This document shows, in pieces, positions 10,937 through 22,725 of a stretch of DNA of 64,000 nt. The stretch comes from Opisthocomus hoazin (lineage: Eukaryota; Chordata; Aves; Opisthocomiformes; Opisthocomidae). The notes beneath the pieces were generated by a model. That model made no database searches, was not told the DNA's origin, and worked only from the letters and a program-made list of their open reading frames with translations. Every line of letters starts with the position of its first letter. Position 1 is the first letter of the stretch. The position numbers and the translations under genes were made by a program. Where the stretch lies: positions 21,098,518-21,162,517 of the forward strand of contig NC_134414.1 in the NCBI RefSeq assembly GCF_030867145.1, given 5' to 3'.

Positions 10937-13793
10937 GAGGGGTCCCTGCAGTGCGGCCTGTCATACGCCTGACTTGGCTCACCAAAAAGCCAGTTTGGGT
11001 GGATCCGTGGCCCCTCACGACAGAAAAGGCCGATGCTTTGCGAACATTAGTACAAGAACAATTACAGAAAGGACACATAGCACCCACCACTAACGCATGG
11101 AACACTCCAGTGTTTGTAATTAAGAAAAAGAGTGGAAAGTGGTGAATGCTACACGATCTACGCCAAGTGAATGCGGTGATCGGGGGCATGGGGGCATTGC
11201 AACCAGGCATACCATGTCCAACCATGTTACCTCGCGACTGGGACAACATTGTCATGGACTTAAAGGACTGTTTTTTCACAATTCCATTAGCACGTGAAGA
11301 TGCGCCGAAGTTTGCCTTTTCAGTGCCGACTATTAATCACCAAGAACCTATGCCAAGATACCATTGGACAGTACGGCCTCAGGGAATGGATGCCCAGCCC
11401 TGTGTCAAATGTATGTAGCGGGAGCATTGTCTGAGGTTCGACAAAAACGTCCATGCATTATTTGTTATCATTACATGGATGACATTTTGTTGGCAGGGCA
11501 AACACCCGAGCTCTTAGCACCCCTGGTGCAAGACACAATTTCTAGTCTTGCTACGTATGGGTTGGAAATAGCCCCAGAAAAGGTACAAAAGGAGGCCCCT
11601 TGGACATACTTGGGGTGGAAAATTCTCGAACACACTGTAGAACCTCAGTCAATGGCCCTGCAAACACCAGTGAAGACTCTGAATGACTTACAGAAATTGC
11701 TGGGAGCAATCAGTTGGGTGCGGACGTTGCTAGGGATCAGTAACGAGAAATTGGCACCACTGTTTGTGTTGTTAAAAGGAAACCCTGACCTCACTTCTCA
11801 ACACGTGCTGATCCCCAAGGCTCAAGAGGCACTGGCACAGTTATCACATGCGTAGCAGCAGCATCAAGCGCCTCCATTGATAGAGGATCGTGCTTTGCAA
11901 TTGTATATTATCAATCAGGATAGACAACCCATGGGCCTTGTAGCCCAATGGGCTCCAAGTGAAAAGAGTGATTTGCTGGTCGTAAGAGAATGGATCTTCT
12001 TGTCACATCAGCCACAAAAAACAATAGTAGCACGAGTAAAAATGATCTCAATTCTGATCCGAAAAGGCCACAAACAAACAGTGGAATTAAGCAGCAAGGA
12101 GATACAGACCTTGTTCTTACCTCTCACACAAGACTACCTGGAATGGGGTCAGGCAAATAGCCTGGCGCTTCAGGTAGCCCTCGAAGGGTTTTCAGGACGG
12201 CTTTCCATTCATTTGCCAGCTCACAAACTCTTCTCCTTTTGTAGAGAAGTTTCTCTTGTATGTAAACCTCTATGTCAAGCCACTCTTGTTCCCGGTCGGA
12301 CTGTGTTCACAGATGAGTCGGGAAAAACCGGCAAAGCAGTCATGGTCTGGCATGAAAATGGTAACTGGCAACATTGAATTTGTACAGCAAAAGGATCACT
12401 GCAGATAGTGGAACTATATGCAGTGGTCCAAGTGTTCCAAATGTGGCAAGAACCTCTAAATTTAGTAACAGACTCTCAGTATGTTGCAGGGGTAGTAAGG
12501 AGATTGGAAAAGGAATGGTTGAAACATGTAGATAATGAAACTTTATTTACGCTGTTTAAGAAACTGTGGGTCCTGCTAAGTCACAGAACAACTGCTTACT
12601 ACATATGGCACATACGCAGTCACACAGAATTACCTGGTTTTTTAACAGAAGGAAACACTCGTGCTGACCACCTTGCTGCACCAGCGTGGTCAGCTCCAGT
12701 CCCAGGGATTGTAGAACAGGCCCAACTTTCCCATGCATTTTTTCACCAATCGGCAAAAATGCTGAAAAGACAGTTTCAACTCTCATAGTCTGCAGCAAGA
12801 GCAATCATGCAGACTTGCCTGGAATGTCAATAAATTACCTTGCCACAAGTCACAGGGGTCAACCCCTGGGGACTGCAAGCACTGCAGATTTGGCAAACAG
12901 ATGTGACACATTTGCCAGAATTTGGCCGACACAAGTATATTCATGTATCTGTCGACACATTTTCTACAGCCGTTTGGGCAACCGCAGAAACAGGTGAAAA
13001 GAGCAAGGACATTATTAGACATTGGCACGGAGCCTTTACAGCTCTAGGCATCCCACACAAAATAAAAACTGACAATGGCCCAGGATATGTCAGTGCAAAA
13101 ACACAGCAATTTTTGTCACTATGGGGGATTCAGCATATCACAGACATTCCACATTCCCCCCAAAGGTCAGGGGATTGTGGAAAGAGCACATCGTACCTTG
13201 AAAAACACCCGTGAAAAACAAAAAGGGGGGAATGATAGGGGAATTCCCACAGGCACAGCTGCAAAAAGCCCTGTATCTCCTAAATAATCTAACATTAGGA
13301 GAGAACACAGAAGAACCAGTTACTTTGAAACATTTCCTATCGATGAAAAAAATCAGAAGGTACACAACCAGGGAAACAGGCTAAAGTATGGGTTAAATCC
13401 CTATTAACTCACAAATGGGAAGGCCCATTCACATTAATCACTTGGGGGAGAGGATACGCTTGTGTCTCCACAGGAGATGGCACTCAGTGGGTTCCGGCAA
13501 GGTTCGTGCGCCCTGCAATGGATCCTGCTCGGAACAGCCCTGACAGCCACGTCAGCGCTGGGGAAGATACACAATCCGCATCACCTGACGCCATGGAACA
13601 GTTCGAACGTACGGGTAACGCTAGCTCAAGCTCTGAATCAAACCACATTCTGCGCGTCCATGGCATCAGCTGGACAGGCATTTCACACGTGTCTGGTAGG
13701 AGTACTTATCACATACGTGAATCTAAATTTGTCTGGAAACAAAAATATACATATTCGGTAGAGACAAATGCACAAGCACAAAAGGCTGTGTAG
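10867..13793 (+). pseudogene. pol: ERV pol (RT, RNase H, integrase), multiply disrupted
   Basis: Pol opens in the next -1 frame, overlapping the end of pro by about 70 bp. Order: RT fingers ([14 protein letters not shown]), catalytic MDLKDCFFTIPLA, YMDD box at 11,472-11,483; connection; RNase H with FTDESG, ELYAVV, VTDSQYV and RADHLA acidic positions; integrase zinc-finger residues HAFFH and CLEC, catalytic Asp in QTDVTHL, Asp in TDNGPGYVS, Glu in GIVERAH; C-terminal WEGPF segment. Breaks I see: TGA at 11,143; a frame change near 11,395; TAG at 11,853; TGA at 12,375; TAG at 12,786; TAA at 12,831; frame changes near 13,165, about 13,230 and before 13,390. No enzyme can be made whole. The last frame runs on to 13,793, overlapping env. 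Confidence 0.9.
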
Positions 13794-14042
13794 AAAGTTG
13801 GGCACAAGGCTAGGACATCTCACTGCCTTTCGCTCAACAAGAACCACAGGAAGTGGACATCTTAGGCATTGTTAAAGTGCCTGCATGTATATCTTTCGAA
13901 AAAAATACAAGAGCACAGGAGGAACTACAGACAGATGTTACACCCTACAAACAAACCTATCAAAATGCACCTTTGTGGTGCAATGAAACACTGAATGAAA
14001 CAAAGGCAGTGAGCTCGGCATGAAAGCTACCCCCGGGGGCAT
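13477..14042 (+). pseudogene. env: ERV env surface (SU) part, broken
   Basis: The ATG at 13,477 (an upstream GTG at 13,462 is less likely) opens a frame with a hydrophobic signal-like stretch (ALQWILLGTALTATSALG) and potential N-glycosylation sites, overlapping the C-terminal pol frame as in many retroviruses. It stops at 13,759. Env-like coding with glycosylation motifs (CNETLNET) resumes in another frame at about 13,815-14,020 and ends at stops near 14,022 and 14,040. The SU region is short for a complete receptor-binding subunit, so deletion as well as point lesions is likely. No functional receptor binding can be inferred. Confidence 0.75.
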
Positions 14043-14810
14043 TTGATTTGTTGGGATAGAGCATGGCCAGGCATTCCAAGTAACACGACAGGGGGACCTT
14101 GCACGTTAGCTCGACTAACATCGCTGACACCAAATATAACAATGACATTAAATCATACCCATCTGAGCAAAAGTCGCCGCAAACATGCATTGTCTGAAGA
14201 TTGCGAGGACAATGTTGATCTGTGGAATAGGGGAGAAACCACAGCTGCTAGCCTCTTTTTGCCTGGAGTGGCAGCAGCAAAAGCATTAATGCAGTTGAGT
14301 GAATTAGCTTGTTGGCTAGAGAAACAGAGTAATCTGATAGCAGAAGTTTTAGGTAGTTTAGCAAATGATGTAGATTCGGTAAGGCATGCAACATTGCAAA
14401 ATCGAGCAGCCATTGATTTTTTGTTGTTAACTAGTGGGCATGGATGCAAGGACTTTGACGGGATGTGTTGCATGAATTTGTCCCATCATTCGGAATCGAT
14501 TCATGCCAGCATCCACAAGCTGATGGAACAGACACAGAAATTGAAAGAGGAAGATGGGTTTTTTGGATTGGGAAATCTCCTTCAGGGATGGGGCCTAAGG
14601 GAGTGGTGGTTGTCCTTAGCTAAAGGAGCAATATTATTGCTGGGAGTGTTCGTATGTATAATGTTGATTGTACCCTGTCTGATATCATGTTTACAAAACA
14701 TGATGCAGAAGATGATCCATCAAGTGATGGTCGTAGAACAACAAAAAGGGGGAGCTGTAGGACTATATGAGGAAGAGTATGACCTTGACAAAACAGCCCT
14801 GTACCCTTGA
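14043..14810 (+). CDS. env: ERV env transmembrane (TM) part, open frame fragment
   Basis: 255-codon open frame. Residues 1-40 are the SU C-terminal end with NTT/NIT/NHT sites; basic SRRKH (residues 43-47) is a possible altered furin site. Then a hydrophobic Ala-rich fusion-peptide-like segment (about 68-82), a leucine-rich coiled region, the LQNRAAIDFLLL segment with C135-x6-C142-C143, an amphipathic stretch, a membrane anchor (about 190-214), and a cytoplasmic tail. The C-x6-C-C arrangement marks a covalently linked SU-TM of the gamma/alpha type and the whole segment resembles the avian leukosis-sarcoma group rather than betaretroviruses. The last 17 or so codons lie inside the 3' LTR. It has no own signal peptide, so alone it would not enter the secretory pathway in the normal way. 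Confidence 0.85.
   Translation: MICWDRAWPGIPSNTTGGPCTLARLTSLTPNITMTLNHTHLSKSRRKHALSEDCEDNVDLWNRGETTAASLFLPGVAAAKALMQLSELACWLEKQSNLIAEVLGSLANDVDSVRHATLQNRAAIDFLLLTSGHGCKDFDGMCCMNLSHHSESIHASIHKLMEQTQKLKEEDGFFGLGNLLQGWGLREWWLSLAKGAILLLGVFVCIMLIVPCLISCLQNMMQKMIHQVMVVEQQKGGAVGLYEEEYDLDKTALYP
14743..14754 (+). promoter_or_regulatory. Polypurine tract of the ERV
   Basis: AAAAAGGGGGAG directly precedes the TGTAGG start of the 3' LTR, the expected plus-strand primer position. Confidence 0.85.
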
Positions 14811-15081
14811 AGAAAGAGACAAACAACTTCCAAGGAAGTTGTGGTCGAAGCACAAGGAAGTTGCGGTGGCGAACAGGATGAAGATGGACGGTTGACGTGG
14901 CCCATGAAGGAGAGGTTTAACCAATCAACTTTAAGCAGAGACGCATGATCGCAAGGCTTTACCCTACCAGTAACTGACTGGTAGCGCGTGCACAAGGAGA
15001 AATGCTATAAAGCTTGAGAAGCAATGGTAATAAAGGTCTTTAGTCTACACCCCGCCAGAGTCCACGTCGTAAATCTCCACA
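14756..15081 (+). repeat. 3' LTR of the ERV, complete (326 bp)
   Basis: Starts TGTAGGACT after the polypurine tract and ends TCCACA before the AATTAT target copy. Contains CCAAT at 14,921, TATAAAG at 15,006-15,012 and AATAAA at 15,029-15,034. The polyadenylation signal is only about 20 bp after the TATA box, so it lies near or upstream of the start of R, implying a very short R as in alpharetroviral LTRs. The env stop codon (14,808) is inside U3. Confidence 0.9.
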
Positions 15082-16032
15082 AATTATACCACACCACACC
15101 AGGAAGTGGCAGAAAAGATCAAAGACACTGCCAATGGCCAAGGTCTAGCTCACACAACAAGTGGAAGTTGTTACACGACAGTTCCCAGAGATGTCCAGAA
15201 GGGATGGAGGGATGTCACCTATGGAAGGAGGCTAAAACATTCCCCCTCCAGCTCACAGAAACCCTGACCAGCACTCTTTCCAGACCCCAACTTTGTTTAC
15301 CATTTCAGATCTCACCAAGGCCAGAAAAAATTTTCCATACCACCATCTTTAACTGCAGTCAGCCTCTAGTTCTTCAGATTATAAACACCACCACTCAGTC
15401 AAGTTCTCCATCCAAAAGAAGAACAATTCCCTTTTTCTCCAACAAGCAGTCAGAAGAAACTCTATGGCACAAAGATCAACACAGCATGACAAAAACATCC
15501 AACAGAGAGCAACAGCTAAGCTGCTCTAATGGCTACCTGCAACCAAAGGGCTGGGCTCTGGTCCCACACCTCTCCTCTCTGCACTGTCCCTCACGTGTTC
15601 CCACCACCCTGCCTGCACAGGCCTGTCCCTGCACCCCAGCCTCAGGGCAAGCCCCTTCAAAGACCACCCTGACACAGAATGAATCCCATCAAGAACAGGG
15701 GGCAGCTTCCTGCAGATCAAGCTTCCAAGCTGCCCCTCTGGTAAGGTCATCAAGGCTACCAGTTTAAGCACAAGGAACAAGGTAAAAAATGTGCACTTCA
15801 GGGGGGAAGAAGTGTGGCAAAAACACAAACCAACAGCTTTCTGTTAGACAAGTTCAAAAGATCTTAACACCTAGCCCAGTCCTTCAGACATCAACATAAG
15901 GCACCCAAAACCTAAACAATGAGGTTTCCTTTCTAATTTCAGGACCACCTGCCATCCCGTCATACAAAGTATTCCAATCATTTACCAGTTCTGATATTCA
16001 GCTATCAGAAACGTTGCTGTGGCCTACATTAC
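15082..16032. other. CWF19L2 intron 1, between ERV and solo LTR
   Basis: Unremarkable sequence. A 247-codon open frame runs from inside the 3' LTR (15,024) to 15,767 but has no domain, no repeats and composition typical of chance openness. Confidence 0.5.
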
Positions 16033-17134
16033 TGTAATGGGTTTGCATGGCAAGGTTTTGGTAGCAGGGGGGCTGCAGGGGTGGCTTCTGTGAGAAGGTG
16101 CCAGAAGCTTCCCCTATGTCCAACAGAGCCAACGCCAGCCGGCTCCAAGACAGACCCGCTGCTGGCCAAGGCCGAGCCCACCAGTGACAGTGGCAGCACC
16201 TCTGGGATAACAGAGTTAAGCAGGGGAAAAAAGCCTGCGCAACGGCAATTGCAGCCGGAGAGAGGAGTGAGAAAACATGAGAGAAACAACCCTGCAGCCA
16301 CCAAGGTCAGTGAAGGAGGAGTGGGAGGAGCTGCCCCAGGCACAAGAGCAGAGATTCCCCTGCAGTCTATGGAGAAGACCATGGTGAGGGAGGATGTACC
16401 CCTGCAGCCCATGGAGGTCCATGCTGGAGGAGATATCCACCTGCAGCCCCGGGAAGAGCCCACACCAGAACAGGTGGATGCCTGAAGGAGGCTGTGACCC
16501 CATAGGGAACCCCATGCTGGAGCAGGCTCCTGTCAGGACCTGTGGACCCATGGAGAGAGGAGCCCATGCTGGAGCAGGCTGGCTGGCAAGACTTGTGAGC
16601 CCGTGGGGGACCCATGCTGGAGCAGCCTGTTCCTGAAGGACTGCAGCCTGTGGGAAGGACCCACGCTGGAGCAGTTCATGGAGGACTGCACCCTATGGGA
16701 GGGATCCCACGCTGGATCAGGGGCAGAGTGTGAGGAGTCTTCCCCCTGAAGAGGAAGGAACAGCAGAGACAACATGTGATGAACTGACCGCAGCCCCCAT
16801 TCCCCATCCCCCTGCGCTGCTCAGGGGGAGGAGGGAGAGAAAATCAGGGGTGAAGTTGAGCCTGCGAAGAAAGGAGGGATGGGGGGAAGGTGTTTTTAGG
16901 ATTTGGTTTTACTTCTCATTATCCTACTCTGATTTTGATTGGCAATAAATTAAATTAATTTTTTCTCAAGTTGAGTCTGGTTTGCCTGTGATGGTAACTA
17001 GCGAGTGATTTCTCCCTGTCCTTATCTTGATCCACAAGCCTTTCGTATTTTCTCTCCCCTGTCCAGTTGAAGGTGCGGACTGATAGAGCGGCCTTGGTGG
17101 GCACCTGGTATCCAGTCAGGGTCAATCCACTACA
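16033..17134 (+). mobile_element. Avian ERVL-type solo LTR, plus orientation
   Basis: 1,102 bp from TGTAATGGGTTTGCATGGC to CCACTACA, flanked by ATTAC (16,028-16,032) and ATTAA (17,135-17,139), a near 5-bp target duplication. It includes AATAAA at about 16,944 and an internal minisatellite. No internal viral genes adjoin it, so it is a solo LTR. Same family as 25,254-26,415. Class III (ERVL) is suggested by the 5-bp duplication and my recognition of the family; the exact family name is uncertain. Confidence 0.85.
16505..16725 (+). repeat. Minisatellite inside the LTR
   Basis: Five imperfect units of about 40-55 bp, each with a CC(A)YGCTGGAGCAG core (near 16,514, 16,568, 16,616, 16,669 and 16,710). 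A degenerate unit also occurs near 16,421. The same array is present in the other LTR copy in reverse. Confidence 0.8.
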
Positions 17135-20100
17135 ATTAACCTCCCAGCTTCCATCACCCCAAAGCTCAGTGCTGGAGAGCCCTGGTTACACGCGTGCTTA
17201 CCTTCCAGGCACCTGAACGTACCCTTCCTTGCATTTCTGACATTCTTACACCAATTCTCTACCTGAATAACACACTTCTACTTGTGAATGCTGACTATTT
17301 TTCTACCCTCAATATTCCAATTATTGTTACATCCACGAAATTTTCCCAAGGAGGACAGCAGTGGAAACACAAGAAAGGGCTTAGCTGCCACCCCAACCTG
17401 CCAAATCACAACGGAGTCCGAGTGCTGCCTGTATCTCCACCTCACCCAGACACAGCCGTGCCAGCTGGAAATGTCAGCACTCTGTCATTTTTGCCTGCCT
17501 AACGGCACAGAAGACAGGTCACTGCAACAACCATCACCGGATTCATTTAAGTCTCTTGTGATCAGCAGTCAGTTGGACAGGCAACTTAAAGAGCGACTGC
17601 AGATGTCAACCTTCAGTCAGAATCATGTGGGAGTCCATGACTCTTTCTGCTGGTACAGCTGCAGACACAGCAGACAAACAGATGCACCACTGTAGCTACT
17701 ACTGCTAGGAAACTGAAGGCAGATACTTCACATTAACGTTAGCACCTCTGCACTCCTGTGGCAGAGCAAGCTCTAGAGGAAGGACTTACAGAATATAACA
17801 ACAAGGACATCCGTCTACATCACTCGCCTTCTAAAACGACCTCTCTGTTAAATCAAAGATGTTGCTTGCAAAAATGCATATAGAGGTGCTTTGTCAAAAG
17901 TCTGAAAACTTTTCGTGAAAAGGCAGCATTCATTTCTCAGTGCTGGTACTCTCCTAATACCACTCAAAGATTTAAGCGAGTATAGTAATACTGACACGCT
18001 TATGTCCTTCGACAGAGAGAATCAGGGATGTAAGGTTTCATAAAGGATTTTACAAGGAAAGAAGAAAAAGTAGGTGCTTAGTATTACAGCACAGTAGAAA
18101 CTTTCAGCAAATAACAGCTCTACCACCCCTAATAGCGATATGTTTTGCTATTCATTTCTGTCTAAGGAAAAATTTCTGTAATTTTCCACTGAAAACTGAA
18201 GTGTAAAACACTGCCAAAGCATTCCATCACCTCAGCTAATACTAATCACTGCAACAACCCAACAGGCAGGCTTTTATGAAGAAATACCTGATCATACTTC
18301 ACCAGGAAAAACCCACTGATTTCACAGCTTGTTTAGAGCTCACACACAGTGAACTCAATGATACTGCTACACATTGGGGTTTTTTTAAATTTTAGGTTGT
18401 ATTTTAAAGAAAATAAATCAAAAAATGTAAACAAAAAATAAAGGTAGAGGTCCAAGTGAAAATCATCAAACAAGATGTTTCCAAAAATAATGGCTTGCCC
18501 ATCTTAAATAATTTTTTTCCAAAACCTAAATAAGTACAACTAAACACACAATTTCTTGTTTGTGCAATGAACCTGCTTCAAGGTATCATTTTATTTATGT
18601 TGTTTCAAGAATATATCTTCTTTGTTTGAAATACCGAGGTCTTATTTACCTACACTTAACTTTTATTTTTACATCAACATGTACCACTATCAAGAGAAAC
18701 TTGTAATCTGTCAGTAGTCCTTAACGATTAAAAGAGGACTTTCTGCACAAAAAATGGTCAGATCACATCACCCTCGGAGACCAGAGGGTGAAAGACTCAA
18801 AGTCCATAAAAAAAAAAAAACAAGTAACAGAAGAGCAACCCTGAAGTAAAGAAATACCATGTCATAGAACAGATGCAAAAATAATTCAAAATTGCATTAC
18901 TGCTAGTATTCACAAAAAAAGTGCTCACGTCTAGGAAAAGTACACAATCCCGCACTGACCAAAACACCCATCAGGTTATTTTCGCATTCTCAGCTTACAA
19001 ACTAAAACAGTAGTGTCATGAACCGTTGCACTCATCAAAACAAGATGCTGTTTCTGGAGTTTAATAACAATTTGCATGTCAACACTTAATTATTTGATTA
19101 CTGATTATTATCATAAATATTACCAGCTGCTGGATTTTACCAATGCAGTTGGGAAGACAGACTACACAAATAAAAGAATACGTTTCCAAAATTTAAAAGA
19201 GAAATCTCAACCAGTGAGTTGGGTGGTATTTTGGTTCTTCAAAAGAAGCATAAGTTCATAAGCAGCAAAACCACGAAACACTAAATAAATTTTTAAATAT
19301 AAAAAAAAAAATCAACAAGAAGCAACTTCTATTCAGCTTGTTTTAAAAGTAAAAGGTACTAAAGAAACCTATTTCTATGACTGTTTCAAAATCTACTATA
19401 TATTTGATCTCTTGATTATTGTGGATATGGAATCTGCAAGAGTGAGCTAATCCCAGATTCGTCTCCTGAGCTTGGTGATTTGGGTAGAATTATTTCTGAA
19501 GAGACAGTGAAGGTTCTCTCAGACGCCTCACTGCCCTGACTATCAAGGACTAGAGCTAAAGAGCTCCCTTTTATCTTAGCCCCAACTACACCCTCTATAG
19601 AACAGAAGACAGACTAATAATTTCCAATATTTTATAACCAAAAGCTCCTTAAGGTGAGTTGGTTGAACATCTTATCTTTCCAGAAACAGAACTGCTGAAG
19701 TACAGTCAGTTCTGCAAACTTCTCGGATTATCAGAAGTAAAGACCTATGCAGCTTCCCAAGTGTCTTTGCCAAAGGAAAAAGCAGGAGCTTCCAAGGCTG
19801 TAACCACCAAATTACTGTCTTGACTACATTAGCCACATGTGAAAAGTCCCTGCGCATCTCTTTTGGCCTCTGCAAGCAAGACAGTCAAAATGCACCGAGA
19901 TAAAGCCTTGCTCTAGTTTTCTCCCAGTTATTTTCCACCACTACAGCAGCAGGCAGTCTAACCATAATCCAGGTAACCTAAGTAAAGCAGAGAAAGTCAA
20001 TACACTTGAGACATTAATCTGTTCTCACTCACCGATATTATCAATAATACACGTATTTTATTGAACAGATGAACATCTTAAGGAGCTCACAAACTTCAGA

Positions 20101-20689
20101 AATACTTCACTTTCTTCAAACGAGGACTGGTTTTCCTTTCCCAGTAAGAAGTAGGGAAGGAAAAAAATGCTACCAACTAATTTGCCATTTACAACTTTTT
20201 TCCTGCATAAAACTTCAGACAGAGCACCCCCAAGGGGAAGTCAGATTTTTTCATTTGTCTGTTCTCTGCTTTCCTCTTTTTCAGAGAGAGGAAAAGAGAT
20301 TTTCACACCTGCTCGTGACAAAACCTGTTTTTAACTTCATTCAAAAGAAAGCTTATTAAGAAAAGTTCAAAACATAAAAAACAAAAATGGAGTTCAAACT
20401 TAGCAAAGTACTAACTACTGCTAGATGTGTGATACTTAGTGGGGACAACATCAACTACTTCAGCTAAATATAGAAGATTTAACCACTTGATCAATGCTGT
20501 TTTTAATGGTACTACGTCACCACACATCTGAAGTACTAGTACATAGTACATACACAGATATATCCTGTACACATATATTTTTATGTATATATTCATCTCC
20601 AGGCTTTGCAAGCTACAGTCTCTCAACTTCAAGGAAGACATAAATGTTATCCTATCAGCAAAAAAGGTGGCAGCACGTCAGTTCCATTT
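17135..20689. other. CWF19L2 intron 1, no gene seen
   Basis: AT-rich intronic DNA with scattered short A-runs. No exon, RNA gene or transposon recognised. Confidence 0.55.
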
Positions 20690-22725
20690 CTGAAAAGCAG
20701 ACAGCAGAGTACTGCAGGAGCTCTCAGTTCCAAGGTGTCAGAAGTCAGGCAACGAAGGGAAAAGACCAGCATGGCTGAGTCGAGACCTGCTGGTCAAACT
20801 AAAGAGCGAGAGGGAACTGCACAGGCAGTGGAAGCAGGGACAGGTATCTTGGGAGAAGTATAGGGATGCTGCCCGGTTGTGTAGGGATGAGGTCAGGAAG
20901 GCCAAGGCAAAGCTGGAGCTGAACTTGGCAAGGAATGCTAAGAGTGACAAGAAAGGCTTCTACAGGTATGTCAGCCAGAAAAGGAAGGTTAAAGAAAGTG
21001 CACCCTCCTGATGAGCAAGAATGGCAAACTCATATCAACAGATGAGGAGAAGGCTGAGGTACTCAACAACTTTACTGTCTCAGTCTGCACTGGCAACCTC
21101 CCTCCTCGCCCCTCCCCGGTAGATGGACTGCAAGAGGATCAAAGCCCTTCCCACAGTAACGGAACACCAGGTTCATGACCACCTGAGGAACCTGAACATA
21201 CATAAATCTATGGGACCTGATGAGATGCATTCCAGAGTCCTGAGGGAACTGGCTGATCTCATTGCCAAGCCACTCTCCAGGTCAAAGGTCACGGCAGTCA
21301 GGCAAAGTCCCTGGTGGCTGGAAGAAGGGAAACATTGGGCCCATTTTTATAAAGGGTAGAAAGGAGGACCCTGGGAACTACAAACCTGTCAGCCTCACCT
21401 CTGTGCCTGGGAAGATCATGGAGCAGATCCTCCTAGAAGCTATGCTAAGGCACACGGGGGACAGGGAGGTGATTCGAGACAGCCAGCATGGCTTCACCAA
21501 GCACAAGTCCTGCCTCACCAACCTAGTGGCTTTCTATGATGGAGTGACTAGATCAGTGCACAAGGGAAGAGCTACGGATGTGATGTGTCCAGACTTCTGT
21601 AAAGCCTCCAACACAGTCCCCCACCACATCCTTCTCTCTAAATTGGAGAGCCATTGATTTGATGGGTGGACTGTTTGGTGGCAAAGGAATTGGTCGGAAG
21701 GTCGCAGCCAGAGGGCAGTGGTCAATGGCTCGATGTCCAAATGGACACCAGTGACAAGCGGTGTCCCTCACGGGTCCGTACTGGGACCGGTGCTGTTTAA
21801 CATTCTCATCAGTGACCTAGACAGTGAGATCGAGTGCACCCTCACCAAGACTGCAGATGACACCAAGCTGAGTGGTGTGGTTAACACACCTGAGGGACAG
21901 GATGCCATGCAGAGGGACCTCAGCAAGCTGGAGAAATGGGCGTGTGTGAACCTCATGAGGTTCAACAAGGCAAGTGCAAGGTCCTGCACGTGGGTCGGGG
22001 CAGCCCCCACTATCAGTACAGGCTGAGGGATGAAGGGACTGAGAGCAGCCCTGCCAAGAACGACTTGGGGGTACCGGGGGATGAAAAGCTGGACATCAGC
22101 CACCAATGTGCACTCGCAGCCCAGAAGACCAACCATATCCTGGGCTGCACCAAATGCAGCGTGGCCAGCAGGTCGAGGGAGGGGATTCTGCCCCCCTGCT
22201 CTGCTCTGGTGAGAGCCCACCTCAAATCCTGTGTCCAGCTCTGGGGCCCCCAGCACAAGAAGGACATGGAGCTATTGGAGTGGGTCCAGAGGAGGGTCAC
22301 AAAGATGATCTGAGGCTGGAGCACCTCTCCTAGGAGTAAAGACTGAGAGAGTTGGGGCTGTTCAGCCCAGAGAAGAAAAGGCTGCAGAAAGACCTTATAG
22401 CAGCCTTTCAGTACCTGAAGGGGCCTATAGGAAAGATCGGGAAAATATTTTCAGCAGGGCTTGCTGCGACAGGACAGGAAGCAATGGCTTTAAACTAAGG
22501 GAGGGTAGATTTAGACTGGATATAAGGAAGACTGATGAGGGTGGTGAAACACTGGCACAGATTGCCCAGAGAAGCAGTGGAGGCCTCATCCCTGGAAACG
22601 TTCAAGGCCAGGTTGGATGCGGCTCTGAGCAACCTGATCGAGTTGGAGATGTCCCTGCTCACTGCAGAGGGGTTGGGCTAGATGAACTCTAAAGGTCCCT
22701 TCCAACCCAAAGCATTCTCTATACT
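20690..22725 (+). mobile_element. CR1 LINE, about 2 kb, ORF2 broken
   Basis: Sense-oriented CR1 from the ORF2 region upstream of RT to the 3' end (AAAGGTCCCTTCCAACCC at about 22,692). Coding pieces in shifting frames include [40 protein letters not shown] and the RT thumb/C-terminal part, characteristic of the CR1 reverse transcriptase. Where a functional RT has its catalytic YADD-like box, the sequence around 21,850 reads TADDTKLSG. Several stops and frame changes make it dead. Antisense to CWF19L2, in intron 1. Confidence 0.92.

Larger units (their letters stand above)
8324..15081 (+). mobile_element. Endogenous retrovirus, beta-like gag-pro-pol with alpha-type env TM
   Basis: A 6.8-kb provirus, antisense to its host gene CWF19L2 in intron 1. 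Order seen: truncated 5' LTR (8,324-8,488), leader, gag, dUTPase-protease in the -1 frame, pol, env, polypurine tract, 3' LTR (14,756-15,081). The outer bases are TG...CA, and the flanks are AATTAC (8,318-8,323) and AATTAT (15,082-15,087), a 6-bp target duplication with one change. By eye the shared 165 bp of the LTRs differ at about 14 positions (roughly 8-9%), so the insertion is not recent. Gag, protease and the env TM frame are open; pol and env SU are broken. The element cannot be active: no primer-binding site, no 5' promoter, defective pol. Confidence 0.93.

Noticed and set aside
15024..15767. 247-codon plus-strand open frame starting in the 3' LTR
   Set aside because: No domain, starts inside viral U3/R and runs into ordinary intron sequence; composition looks like chance.
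16505..16725. Regularly spaced repeats that could suggest a CRISPR-like array
   Set aside because: Imperfect minisatellite inside an LTR in a vertebrate genome; the same array occurs in the second LTR copy.
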